This document shows positions 47,847 to 56,354 of a DNA stretch of 64,000 bases, in pieces. Position numbers and translations under genes: made by a program. Every line of letters begins with the position of its first letter. Positions within the stretch are counted from its first letter, which is position 1. Origin of the DNA: Clostridium sp. JN-9 (GTDB lineage: Bacteria > Bacillota > Clostridia > Clostridiales > Clostridiaceae); contig NZ_CP035280.1 of the NCBI RefSeq assembly GCF_004103695.1, forward strand, positions 310,001 through 374,000. The letters run 5' to 3'. The notes below the pieces were generated by a model, which was given only the letters and a program-made list of their open reading frames with translations, ran no database searches and was not told the DNA's origin.

Positions 47847-48611
47847 ATGGAATCTACAAATAAATATTTTTTCAAAGATATGAGTGTTATGTTTGGACGT
47901 TCTATGCGTCATATTTTCAGAAGTATGGATACAATTATTACAGTTTGTCTCACACCAATTGCGATGATGTTATTATTCGTTTATGTATTTGGTGGTGCAA
48001 TAAAAACAGGTACTGAAAATTATATTAATTATATACTACCAGGTATAATGTTAATGGCTATTGGCAGTGGGATTTCATATGTATCTTACCGTATATTTAT
48101 AGATAAAGAGCGTGGTATCTTTGAACGCTTTCACTCTATGCCCATCGCGCGTTCCACGGTATTATGGGGATATGTATTAACCTCATTAATTTCAAATGGA
48201 ATTTCTGTAATAGTGATTATACTTGTTGCATTATTAATGGGTTTCCGTTCATCAGCAGGAATCTTAGCGTGGCTTGCTGTATTTGGAGTTCTTGGGATAT
48301 TTACACTTACTTTAACTTGGATTGCAGTAATTGCTGGACTTGCTGCTAAAACACCAGATGGTGCAGTGGCATTCGCTTACCCAATCATCTTTTTACCATT
48401 TATCAGTTCTGCCTTTGTACCAACAGATACCATGCCCTCAACAGTACGTGTTTTTGCAGAAAATCAACCTGTAACACCTATAGTAGAGACTATTCGCAAT
48501 TTATTATCAAATAAGCCGGTGGGAAATGAGATATGGATTGCCCTCGCTTGGTGTATAGCAATAATGGTTATTGCTTATATCATTGCAATGATGATTGATA
48601 AAAAATTATAA
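47847..48611 (+). CDS. ABC-2 type exporter permease
   Basis: Membrane subunit of the exporter whose ATPase is encoded at 45026. A 254-aa ABC-2 protein with six predicted spans and the conserved region FERFHSMPIARSTVLWGYVLTS between spans 2 and 3. The C-terminal part resembles daunorubicin-resistance permeases (LLSNKPVGNEIW). ATG 47847 follows CGAGGAGAAT. The IS110 element and tandem repeats now lie between it and its ATPase gene, so its expression may depend on a promoter in the repeats. Confidence 0.88.
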   Translation: MESTNKYFFKDMSVMFGRSMRHIFRSMDTIITVCLTPIAMMLLFVYVFGGAIKTGTENYINYILPGIMLMAIGSGISYVSYRIFIDKERGIFERFHSMPIARSTVLWGYVLTSLISNGISVIVIILVALLMGFRSSAGILAWLAVFGVLGIFTLTLTWIAVIAGLAAKTPDGAVAFAYPIIFLPFISSAFVPTDTMPSTVRVFAENQPVTPIVETIRNLLSNKPVGNEIWIALAWCIAIMVIAYIIAMMIDKKL

Positions 48612-49103
48612 CTTGTCCTTATACTAAGTACAGTTACTCACCTATAGGGGTAAATTATGAACTCCATATGTTCCCACTTACCGATAGTGTCAAAATGTCG
48701 TGGATATGTTTCCGACAACCTACAATTCAAAAGACATTCGTTTTGTCCTCTCGAGCCAGCCAGTATTAGAGATATATCAATAAAGGGGTGTGCAATTTTT
48801 AGCAGAAATCATATACAATTTAGCGATATTAAAAGATATATTCCTATTGAAATCATCGCTAAATTGTATCAATATCATAGTTATTAGACAAAAAACCCTC
48901 GACAGGAATGTCGAGGGTTTTTCCCGTTTACAAGAAAGTCTAGAATTACATAAGGTGAACCGTACCACAAATAGCGAAGCTTTTTAAAGTACTATATGAT
49001 GAATCATAGTACAAGTATCGCAGATTATTTATTATTAAGTTGTCATTCTAATATGATATAATATATGAGACTTTAATGTTTATATCATATGGGGGTGCAC
49101 AAT
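48612..49103 (+). other. Intergenic region with inverted repeats, no credible gene
   Basis: It contains AAGGGGTGTGCAATTTTT at 48783, matching a copy near 43495. A 15-bp inverted repeat, ATACAATTTAGCGAT (48813-48827) with ATCGCTAAATTGTAT (48855-48869), follows. A GGTGAACCG-type sequence at 48954-48990 is similar to one at 57251. TATAAT-like sequence near 49056-49065 (GATATAATATATG) could be the promoter for the restriction genes. Short open frames here lack ribosome sites and family resemblance. Confidence 0.5.
48892..48923. terminator. Terminator hairpin
   Basis: CCCTCGACA pairs perfectly with TGTCGAGGG around GGAA. It is flanked by AAAAAA and TTTTT, so it can act in both directions. It separates the exporter cassette from the restriction genes. 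Confidence 0.85.
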
Positions 49104-49730
49104 ATGGAACTTTACGAAAAAATAAAAATCTTATCAGATAAATATTCATTTGATTTATTACAGCAAATTAATAGTAGAATAAATGAAATGAAAGAAGATG
49201 ATAATTCACATTATATGCTGTATAACGTCTTAGGAATATCAAATGAGCAGGGAAATCAAATTGACTTATATCAGAATATAGGAAGATTTTTGTACAAGTA
49301 TGCAGGGTCATTTTTAGAGGAAGCTACAATTGCTTGTTTTAAACACAAATATCCGCAAGCACAAGCAAAAGTTAAAATAGATAATACTTTTTCTAGTAAT
49401 CCTAAAACTGTGGAAATTGATTGCTTAGTTAACAATGTAGCCTTTGAAATAAAATGGAGAGATGCAACTACTGACGGAGATCATATTACTAAGGAACATA
49501 ATCGAGTAAAAGTTATTAAAAATAAAGGGTACATGCCTGTTAGGATAATGTTTTTTGAACCAAATAGGAAGCAAGCTGTTAAAATTCAAGAAAGATTAAA
49601 ATATTTATATGAAAATGAGATAGGTGGGAGATACTATTCAGGAGAAGATGCTTGGAAGTATATTAAGGATGTTACTGGAATAGACTTGAAAGCCATATTA
49701 GCTGATATTGTGGCTAAAAAACAGAGGTGA
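49104..49730 (+). CDS. Type II restriction endonuclease, ApaLI-like
   Basis: Probable GTGCAC-cutting enzyme. A PD-(D/E)xK nuclease core is visible as VEIDCLVNNVAFEIKWRDAT, followed by DGDHITKEHNRVKVIKNKGY, which I recall as characteristic of the ApaLI family. ATG 49104 has GGGGGTG at 49091-49097. The in-frame ATG at 49089 lies upstream of that site. 208 aa. It is directly followed by a methyltransferase whose start is 10 bp behind its stop, as in a type II pair. The family name is from memory and was not searched. Confidence 0.65.
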   Translation: MELYEKIKILSDKYSFDLLQQINSRINEMKEDDNSHYMLYNVLGISNEQGNQIDLYQNIGRFLYKYAGSFLEEATIACFKHKYPQAQAKVKIDNTFSSNPKTVEIDCLVNNVAFEIKWRDATTDGDHITKEHNRVKVIKNKGYMPVRIMFFEPNRKQAVKIQERLKYLYENEIGGRYYSGEDAWKYIKDVTGIDLKAILADIVAKKQR

Positions 49731-49740
49731 TAATAATATT

Positions 49741-50934
49741 ATGAGTGTTTTGCTTGGAGATTGTCTCGAAAAAATGAGAGAAATAGACGATGAAAGTGTT
49801 GATTTAGTTTATTTAGACCCACCGTTTTTTACACAAAAAGAGCAGACTTTAAAATCGAGAGATAATTCAAAGCAATATTCATTTGATGATACATGGAATT
49901 CCATAGATGAATATAGAGCCTATATGGAAGAAAGATTAAGAGAATGCTTTAGGGTATTAAAAAGAACAGGAAGTATATTTCTTCACTGTGATAAATCAGC
50001 ATCTCATCATTTAAGGATGGCATTAGATAATGTATTTGGGTATAATAATTTTCAAAGTGAAATAATATGGAATTATAAAAGATGGTCAAATTCTAAAAAG
50101 GGTTTATTGAATAATCATCAAACTTTATATTTTTATAGTAAAACACAAGACTTTAAATTCAATACAATATACACAGATTATTCTTTAACAACTAATGTTG
50201 ACCAAATATTACAAGATAGAGTACGGAATGAGCATGGTAAATCAGAATATAAGAAGGATAAAGATGGAAAGGCAATACTTGGCAAGGCAAAACAGGGGGT
50301 TCCATTATCAGATGTATGGGAAATACCATTTCTAAATCCTAAAGCGGCAGAGAGAGTTGGGTATCCTACCCAAAAACCTATATTATTACTTGAGAGAATT
50401 ATTAACATTTGCACTGATGAAAATGATGTTGTTTTAGACCCATTTGTAGGGTCAGGAACTACACTAGTAGCAGCTAAGTTATTGAATAGGCGATTTATTG
50501 GGATTGATATTTCGCCAGATGCAGTAGAATTATCGTCTGCTAGGCTGGATAGGCCTATTAAAACTAATTCTTATTTATTAGAAAAGGGAAAATCAAGCTA
50601 TAAAAATTTAACTGATGAAGAACTCAATATTTTAAGAAGTATAGATGCTGTACCAGTGCAAAGAAATAAAGGGATTGATGGATTCTTAAAAGAATATTAT
50701 AATAATAAGCCTATTTCTATTAGAATACAAAAGAAAAACGAATCTTTGAATGAGGCAAAACGTAATTTGATTAATGCTAGTAAAAGGAAACAATGTTCAC
50801 TAATGATATTAATAAAAACTGAATTAAATGATTTATATGGGGAGCGTTTAATTAGGGATGAAAGTGACAATACCACTCTTTTAATAATGGATAGCTATAA
50901 TACTAAAATAAGAAATTGGATTAAAAATAGATAA
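49741..50934 (+). CDS. DNA methyltransferase (beta class, N4-cytosine or N6-adenine)
   Basis: Protective methylase of the restriction pair. The catalytic motif IV is VYLDPPFFTQKEQ near residue 32, before the SAM motif I DPFVGSGTTLVAAKL at about 225. This order defines the beta class. A further landmark is DVWEIPFLNPKAAERVGYPTQKP. An extra domain of about 100 residues follows motif I and may help recognise DNA. AGAGGTGA at the end of the endonuclease gene serves as the ribosome site, so the two are translationally linked. Confidence 0.9.
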   Translation: MSVLLGDCLEKMREIDDESVDLVYLDPPFFTQKEQTLKSRDNSKQYSFDDTWNSIDEYRAYMEERLRECFRVLKRTGSIFLHCDKSASHHLRMALDNVFGYNNFQSEIIWNYKRWSNSKKGLLNNHQTLYFYSKTQDFKFNTIYTDYSLTTNVDQILQDRVRNEHGKSEYKKDKDGKAILGKAKQGVPLSDVWEIPFLNPKAAERVGYPTQKPILLLERIINICTDENDVVLDPFVGSGTTLVAAKLLNRRFIGIDISPDAVELSSARLDRPIKTNSYLLEKGKSSYKNLTDEELNILRSIDAVPVQRNKGIDGFLKEYYNNKPISIRIQKKNESLNEAKRNLINASKRKQCSLMILIKTELNDLYGERLIRDESDNTTLLIMDSYNTKIRNWIKNR

Positions 50935-50959
50935 GAATGCAGTTATTTTAATTTTGAGT

Positions 50960-51000
50960 AAAAGTCATAGTATGGGTTATAATCCTGCTATGACTTTTAT
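50960..51000 (+). terminator. Terminator of the restriction-modification operon
   Basis: AAAAGTCATAG pairs with CTATGACTTTT, with further pairing ATGG/CCTG inside, followed by AT. Confidence 0.7.
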
Positions 51001-51102
51001 ACCGTCTACATTTTGTATGTATATTTAACTAAGCTTAGTACAAAATATAAGAGAACTGGCGTTCTAAAATTACCTATATAAGTTATACGAGGAGTGAAGA
51101 TT

Positions 51103-51357
51103 ATGGTAACAATACAATTTACTAGATTTGCGAATTTAAATTCTACTGGTGATGATAATGATATATCTTATGGTTATAGAATATATAATGAAGAAAAAAG
51201 CGAGTATAATAATTCATTTATAATCTTAGAAGAATTAAATTTCTATATTAATAAAGATACAATAAAGACTTTTTTACAAGAATACCATCCTTATTTTTAT
51301 GAAATGATTTCTATTGATGGTGAATTACAATTTAATGGAGATACTGTTGCTACGTGA
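51103..51357 (+). CDS. Small hypothetical protein
   Basis: An 84-aa acidic protein that I do not recognise. It begins MVTIQFTRFANLNS and has no cysteines, signal peptide or membrane span. GAGGAG precedes ATG 51103; the in-frame GTG at 51094 is part of that site. It has its own upstream region after the restriction operon terminator. The next feature is the IS66 element, 42 bp behind its stop. Confidence 0.6.
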   Translation: MVTIQFTRFANLNSTGDDNDISYGYRIYNEEKSEYNNSFIILEELNFYINKDTIKTFLQEYHPYFYEMISIDGELQFNGDTVAT

Positions 51358-51399
51358 GTGTTAGACTAAATAAGTAAGTTTTAAATTTTTACATTTAGT

Positions 51400-51407
51400 G
51401 ATAAATT
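51400..51407 (+). repeat. Left copy of the IS66 target duplication
   Basis: GATAAATT here and at 53153-53160 flank the element exactly. Eight bases is the length known for IS66 insertions. Confidence 0.93.
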
Positions 51408-53152
51408 GTAACTATTCAGTTACCCTAAAAAGTATATAAAAAAGCACCTTACTTTCAAATTCTTATGCATCTGACAGTAAGGTGTTAATATTAATTTTAG
51501 GTTCACCAAAAAGAGGTACTTCGTTCCTTTTTAAGCGGAGCTTTTACGTCAAAGTTGGATCAAATTGATTCACTGTAAATGTTGATTTTATGCAATCCAA
51601 GGCATTTTTGCCTTGTTTTCTTACAGTAGATACATATCCACGGATTCTAGTAAAAGCGTTAGCTCCAGCAGAACTTCTAAAGGTGCCTGAAATCTTTTGC
51701 TTAACTTTAGCCATACGTAAATCACGTTCTGCTAAGTTATTATCAAAAGGTATATCAAAGTCATACATGAAAGCAAGTATTTGTTCCTTATAGCCATTTA
51801 ATCTATTGAGTAAATTAAGACTGGCACTTTTCTTTACCTTCTTTTTAGAATATAATTCAATGTTTTTAGCATAGTCTTCGTCAATGCCAGCTTTAAGTAT
51901 TTTATCATACTTAGATTCAAAATCCTGAATTTTATCTAAAGGTAAAGCATTTTGTTTGTTATTAGCTAAATCTACTTCTTTTTTTATATCTAACAATAGA
52001 TTTTTCATTGGCTTTGCCCAGTTTTGACCTTGTAATTCAGTTATACCATTAAGTTCTCTTAATATATGAGCATTACATAGAGCATGATTGCAGTTAGTAT
52101 ACTTAAAATAAGTTTTAAAACCATCATGGACTGCCGTCCCAGTAAAGTTTGGAAGTATTGTAATATCATCAATAGCCTTTTTACCACGCTTTTCATGGCA
52201 TTCATAATATGTAAGATTTTTATTAGAAGCAACATGAAGCCACTGGCGTTTTTTATCTATATAAATACCAGTTTCATCAAAATGAACTGCTCCTGTAGAT
52301 GAGGTAAGGCTATTTCTAATCCTATTTGTTATAGCTTGTAAATTATCATGACAGTCTTGATTGAAGGTTACCATACTACCTTGACTTAAATGATGGTTAA
52401 ATAAATCCTCAATGAGTTCAACAGCACGTTTATACGGAATCAACTGATATTGAGTTAAGTAAACAGCTATCGCTTTTAGGCGTTCTCCATATTGAACTGT
52501 ATTCTTTATTTCTTCTGGGAAAGCAGCTGTATTTTTACTTTTACAATGAGGACATATTTTAACTTCTGCTCTATGCTCTACAATTTTAACTTTTACATCT
52601 GGTATATCTATAATTTGACGAACAATATATCTTTCAGGAGGTACATCCTTTAGGGATGCTCCGCATTCAGTACAGAATTCAACATTGTGAATTTCAATTT
52701 CATCAGGAGTATCATGTAAACACAATGTTGTTCCCTCATGACCCCTTTGACCGCCAGGTTTTTTACCTGATTTTGTTCTTAAACTTTTAGTCTTCTTTTT
52801 AAAGCCATCTGACGATGGAGGTTTACTGCTATTACTACTGTTTTTGTTGACTTGGCTTTCTAATGATTTTACACGCTCGTTTAGAGCCTTATTCTCTTTA
52901 GAAAGTGTTTCTACTTGAGATTGTAGTTCTTTAATTTGATTTGATAATTCTTTAATAACACCTATAACCTGAGATACACCTTGATTGTAAATCTCGATGA
53001 TTTGGCCTTCACTCACGATGTGTCACCACCTTATCATTAGTTTTTGCAAGACAGGCTTTATGATACCAAAAAATAATGATAAATGGAAGGCTTTTTTTCA
53101 ATAAATTAATAATAACAGTAAATTTAAATTATTTTAATAGCTGAATAGTTAC
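51408..53152 (-). mobile_element. IS66-family element with transposase gene only (ISBst12-like)
   Basis: The element is bounded by inverted ends GTAACTATTCAG (51408-51419 and, inverted, 53141-53152) and the 8-bp duplication GATAAATT. It is 1745 bp. Only tnpC is present, and tnpA/tnpB are absent, as in the ISBst12 subgroup. A hairpin AGCACCTTACT/AGTAAGGTGTT lies inside the left end, behind the transposase stop. It looks intact and recently inserted. Confidence 0.93.
51544..53016 (-). CDS. tnpC: IS66-family transposase
   Basis: A 490-aa DDE transposase. An N-terminal leucine-zipper coiled coil (about residues 15-60) is followed by a zinc region CTECGASL and CPHCKSK. The catalytic DDE core has GAVHFDETGIYIDKK, then GTAVHDGFKTYFKY, and NLAERDLRMAKVKQKISGTF with the final Glu. 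The C-terminal TRIRGYVSTVRKQGKN is the IS66 tail domain. It begins near the right end of the element, reading leftward. Confidence 0.95.
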   Translation of the reverse strand: MSEGQIIEIYNQGVSQVIGVIKELSNQIKELQSQVETLSKENKALNERVKSLESQVNKNSSNSSKPPSSDGFKKKTKSLRTKSGKKPGGQRGHEGTTLCLHDTPDEIEIHNVEFCTECGASLKDVPPERYIVRQIIDIPDVKVKIVEHRAEVKICPHCKSKNTAAFPEEIKNTVQYGERLKAIAVYLTQYQLIPYKRAVELIEDLFNHHLSQGSMVTFNQDCHDNLQAITNRIRNSLTSSTGAVHFDETGIYIDKKRQWLHVASNKNLTYYECHEKRGKKAIDDITILPNFTGTAVHDGFKTYFKYTNCNHALCNAHILRELNGITELQGQNWAKPMKNLLLDIKKEVDLANNKQNALPLDKIQDFESKYDKILKAGIDEDYAKNIELYSKKKVKKSASLNLLNRLNGYKEQILAFMYDFDIPFDNNLAERDLRMAKVKQKISGTFRSSAGANAFTRIRGYVSTVRKQGKNALDCIKSTFTVNQFDPTLT

Positions 53153-53160
53153 GATAAATT
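53153..53160 (+). repeat. Right copy of the IS66 target duplication
   Basis: GATAAATT, identical to 51400-51407, follows immediately after the inverted end. Confidence 0.93.
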
Positions 53161-53163
53161 ATG

Positions 53164-53315
53164 TTCATGGCGGAGTGGGCTGAATGGTTTCTCCAAGCAG
53201 ATTTTTTAAGGCATTTGGGATATCCTCTACAGACTAGATGCCATACTCATAAAGTAATGCAGGGATTATATCTTTCTTTTTTCCTTCACTCATTGGTTCT
53301 CTTCTTTTTTCCATA
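53164..53315 (-). pseudogene. IS256-family transposase N-terminal fragment
   Basis: The minus strand reads MSEGKKKDIIPALLYEYGI, then a stop codon, then SVEDIPNALKNLLGETIQ. IS256-type transposases begin with this sequence (typically a GKK..I..LL.EY.I..AEDIQ.ALK.LLG.TIQ pattern). Only the first 45 or so residues remain, with a premature stop. The fragment begins right at the edge of the IS66 insertion. The rest of 53316-53600 shows no gene. Confidence 0.55.
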
Positions 53316-53600
53316 ATAAAACAAGCTCCAGTGATATTTTTATATTATCACAAAAGTTATATTTCTAAAATATTTTATGCAGCGGTTGCTGATTTTAGTC
53401 ATACTTTGTACTATATTTAAATTAGGTCACATTTATTTATAGTTAAGTCACTATTTTTGCAATACACAAGTGTAATTTAATTTTTACCTTCGCGGGTGAA
53501 TTATGTTAATGTAGAGACTTTATTAAAAGATATATATAATTAAGATGGAAAGACATTAATAAAGCATATATTAATAATTTGGAAGGGGGATGATTTAATA

Positions 53601-53855
53601 ATGGATAAAGCATTAATAATTAGAGAGGCTTGTTCTTTAATACTTAATGAATCAAAACAAAAAGCTATTAAATTTATAAATAATAATTATAAATTTACAC
53701 AAGAAACTGTTCAAAAAAGGGCATATACAGATAAGATAAAAATGCAAGTATTCCTTAGAGATGGATTCATTGATAGATATACAGGAGATAAATTGTTAAT
53801 CCCAGGAATTTTAATTGAAGTGATGATTTTGTATGAGCAAAGAATACTGGATTAA
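53601..53855 (+). CDS. HNH-endonuclease-type N-terminal fragment
   Basis: An 84-aa product. YTDKIKMQVFLRDGFIDRYTGDKLLIPGIL resembles the start of restriction-associated HNH proteins in which the Cys/His nuclease centre follows later. That nuclease centre is missing, so the gene appears truncated and probably inactive. GGAAGGGGGATG precedes ATG 53601. Its 3' end overlaps the next gene by 23 bp in another frame. Confidence 0.5.
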   Translation: MDKALIIREACSLILNESKQKAIKFINNNYKFTQETVQKRAYTDKIKMQVFLRDGFIDRYTGDKLLIPGILIEVMILYEQRILD

Positions 53856-54489
53856 AGGAAAGCCTGCTACATTTGCAACAAGCAGAGAAAAGCCTTGGAA
53901 AGAAGAAATTATAAATACATTAGGAAATAAAAAAAACAATTTTGAAGCTATTGAATTTGAGTTTATTTTTAATGATGATAATTTTAAAAAGTATGAATTT
54001 GATATAGATAATTTGTGTGAACCTGTTTTTGCAGTTCTTACAACTACATTAGGTTGGTTTTATGGGAAAAGAATAAATATAAAGTATTGGAAAGCAAAAA
54101 AGCGAATTGGAGATATTGAAGGGCTTTACATTAGGGAAATAGATAAGAATACTGTTTCGCTTCCGAATACAATACCAATTTTTGACGCTATATTTAAAGG
54201 TAAATTTCCGAATAAGGCAACAGATGAAGCTATTCCGAAATGGATTAAAGAAATTAGTGAATTTAAAAAGGCTAATAACAAATGTACAATTCATTTGCAA
54301 TTTGGTAGTAAAAATTTAAGTATTGCAACAATTTCCAATGGAAAAGTAAAACCGATAATTGATTGCTTATATCCAATCATTGGAGGAAATGCAGGTGCTC
54401 CAGAAGATGAAAAAGTTGAAACTATAATTGTTGAAAAGCAAATTGAAAATTTAGAAGATAACATGGTAAAAGTTACAATTTGGGAATAA
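53833..54489 (+). CDS. Hypothetical protein with a RusA-like DIDNL motif
   Basis: A 218-aa protein without signal or membrane span. The segment FKKYEFDIDNLCEPVFAVL resembles the DIDNL region of RusA-type Holliday-junction nucleases, whose Asp residues bind metal. The C-terminal part (GNAGAPEDEKVETIIVEKQIE) has no match that I know. Overlap with the HNH fragment suggests rearrangement created the junction. The RusA link is a motif-level guess. Confidence 0.45.
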   Translation: MSKEYWIKGKPATFATSREKPWKEEIINTLGNKKNNFEAIEFEFIFNDDNFKKYEFDIDNLCEPVFAVLTTTLGWFYGKRINIKYWKAKKRIGDIEGLYIREIDKNTVSLPNTIPIFDAIFKGKFPNKATDEAIPKWIKEISEFKKANNKCTIHLQFGSKNLSIATISNGKVKPIIDCLYPIIGGNAGAPEDEKVETIIVEKQIENLEDNMVKVTIWE

Positions 54490-54579
54490 TAGTTATTCTT
54501 ACTCTTGTGCCTTCAAACTTTTATTTTACAAAGAATAGGGTTTGATGGTAAACTACGATTTAAATGTTATGTGCAAGAA

Positions 54580-54622
54580 AAAACCTTTGCATTCATATAA
54601 ATTTTGCAAAGCTTTTCATTTT
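54580..54622 (+). terminator. Terminator before the second degV
   Basis: CTTTGCA pairs with TGCAAAG around a 12-nt loop, followed by CTTTTCATTTTT. Confidence 0.6.
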
Positions 54623-54707
54623 TATAGCTTTACCAAAGCTTGCAGGAAATTAAAAAGAGAGTAAAATTTAATTATTAGGTTAAATTTTTAGGAAGGTGAA
54701 TTTTTAC

Positions 54708-55577
54708 ATGACAAAAATAATAGTTGATAGTACTTGTGATTTACCCGAAGAAATTTTGGATAAGTACAACATAGAATTCTTACCGCTAAGAATTTTAATT
54801 AAAGGTGTAGAATATCTAGATAAAAAGACAATAAAAATAGAACAGGTTTACTCTGCAATGAAAGAAGGTATTGTACCAAGAACATCTCAACCAAGACCTG
54901 CTGATATATATAATTTATTTACTGAATATTGTAACAAGGGAATGGATTTTATATATCTTTCTTTCTCATCAGCTTTATCTGGTACATATGAAGTTGCTAA
55001 TGGTATTGCCATAGAATTTAAGAAAAAATTTAAAAAAGTAAAGATTGCAGTAATTGATTCAAAAGCCGGATCAACAGCCACTGGTTTAATAGCCCTGCAG
55101 GCTGCAAAACTAGCTGAGGCTGGCTATGACTTTAATATTATAACTAATGAAATATCAGAACTAGTTAAGCATGTAGAACATATATTTACTATTCCAAATT
55201 TAAACTGGCTTATTAAAGGTGGACGAATAAGTAAAACTAAAGGGCTTATAGGCAGTATTCTTGATATTAAGCCAATTTTAGATGTTAAGGATGGAGAAAT
55301 GGAAGTCATTCAAAAAATCAGAGGCAGGAAAAAGGCTCTTAATACAGTTGTTGATATTTTAGAAAAAAGAATTGAAAAGTTTCCTGATCAGGTTATTGGA
55401 ATCAGCCATGCAGATGATATTGAAACTGCAAATGAACTTATGGAAATCATAAATAAGCGAATGGGAAAACATAATTTTATTGTTAATAAAATTGGGAGTG
55501 TATTAGGGAGCCATATAGGAATTGGCGGTGTAGGCGTGTTCTTCTTTAATGATAAAAACAAGCTATACATTGATTAA
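54708..55577 (+). CDS. DegV family protein (second copy)
   Basis: Fatty-acid-binding FakB-like protein, paralogous to the one at 14011. It has IIVDSTCDLPEEIL, SFSSALSGTYEVA and the pocket motif KGGRISKTKGLIGSILDIKPIL. ATG 54708 follows GGAAGGTGAA; an in-frame GTG at 54696 is part of that site. 289 aa. A good terminator follows. Different FakB paralogues usually prefer different fatty acids, so two copies may divide substrates. Confidence 0.88.
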   Translation: MTKIIVDSTCDLPEEILDKYNIEFLPLRILIKGVEYLDKKTIKIEQVYSAMKEGIVPRTSQPRPADIYNLFTEYCNKGMDFIYLSFSSALSGTYEVANGIAIEFKKKFKKVKIAVIDSKAGSTATGLIALQAAKLAEAGYDFNIITNEISELVKHVEHIFTIPNLNWLIKGGRISKTKGLIGSILDIKPILDVKDGEMEVIQKIRGRKKALNTVVDILEKRIEKFPDQVIGISHADDIETANELMEIINKRMGKHNFIVNKIGSVLGSHIGIGGVGVFFFNDKNKLYID

Positions 55578-55579
55578 GC

Positions 55580-55617
55580 AAATAAGCCGCGGAGACGTTT
55601 CTCGCGGCTTATTTTTA
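55580..55617. terminator. Terminator after the second degV
   Basis: AAATAAGCCGCG pairs with CGCGGCTTATTT (55601 onward) around an 11-nt loop, with TTTT following and AAAT-rich sequence before. Confidence 0.88.
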
Positions 55618-55650
55618 GCAACAAAATTTGCTCAACAGGGGTGAACTTTG

Positions 55651-56238
55651 TTATAGATATTTTTCAATCAGGTTTTTAAAAATCTTAATATGAGTTTGTT
55701 CATCAGATATTATTTTTATTATAATTTTTTCTATATATTTATCCTGGATGGTTTTTAATAATCTATTATAGCCATTGATAGCATTTCTCTCGCCATCGAT
55801 ATCTGCTTCCAGTTTATCTCTTGAATTTTCTTTATCGCCTTCAGCATAAGAGTGTTCTTTTTCATAGATGATGTTTTTATCAATGTAGGCTATGTTACCT
55901 GTCATCCAAAAGTTTTTATTTGAGTTTTCGTAAAATGGCTTGCCTCCAAGCATTGTGATTAATTCACTAAGAGCATCCAGATGGCGCATTTCGATTAATG
56001 CAATACACATCAATGCTTTTGATATGGTGTTATTACTTATGGTTTTACTGTGGTATATATATTGAGTAATAGCCTGTATTTCACTATCTGCACTACTGGC
56101 AAAAGCATTTAATAATAAAGTTGCATAATACGGATTTTTACTTTCAACTTTTATTGGCGGGAAAGGCATAGCGGATTGGCATGGTAATGTTTCTGAAAAT
56201 TTATCGATTTTTTCTTCGATATCTTGGAATTTATCCAT
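55651..56238 (-). CDS. Ferritin-like diiron protein
   Basis: A 195-aa four-helix protein. Metal ligands fall in the ferritin-like pattern: Glu in SSADSEIQAITQY, then ALIEMRHLDAL (ExxH), Glu in IDGERNAINGY, and the second ExxH in SDEQTHIKIFK. Likely a rubrerythrin/Mn-catalase-like enzyme acting on peroxide or storing metal in this anaerobe. ATG 56238 (MDKFQDIEEK) has AAAGGAG 13 nt upstream. The frame extends 12 codons further but would cover the ribosome site. The exact activity is unknown. Confidence 0.78.
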   Translation of the reverse strand: MDKFQDIEEKIDKFSETLPCQSAMPFPPIKVESKNPYYATLLLNAFASSADSEIQAITQYIYHSKTISNNTISKALMCIALIEMRHLDALSELITMLGGKPFYENSNKNFWMTGNIAYIDKNIIYEKEHSYAEGDKENSRDKLEADIDGERNAINGYNRLLKTIQDKYIEKIIIKIISDEQTHIKIFKNLIEKYL

Positions 56239-56340
56239 GTTCTCTAAAAATCTCCTTTTTATAATGTTATACATTTAATAAATTCTATGTTATAAACTCA
56301 AAGTATATGTATTATATAGAAAGTAATAAATATCGATTAA

Positions 56341-56354
56341 ATCGATTAAATAAT
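56341..56354 (+). repeat. Left 14-bp flanking direct repeat
   Basis: ATCGATTAAATAAT occurs here and at 56808-56821, on both sides of the MITE-like element. Confidence 0.8.

Noticed and set aside
48657-48987. Short open frames downstream of the exporter permease
   Set aside because: They overlap an inverted repeat and a terminator, lack ribosome sites and resemble no family.
51590-51793. Open frames opposite the IS66 transposase
   Set aside because: They are antisense shadows without ribosome sites or recognisable products.
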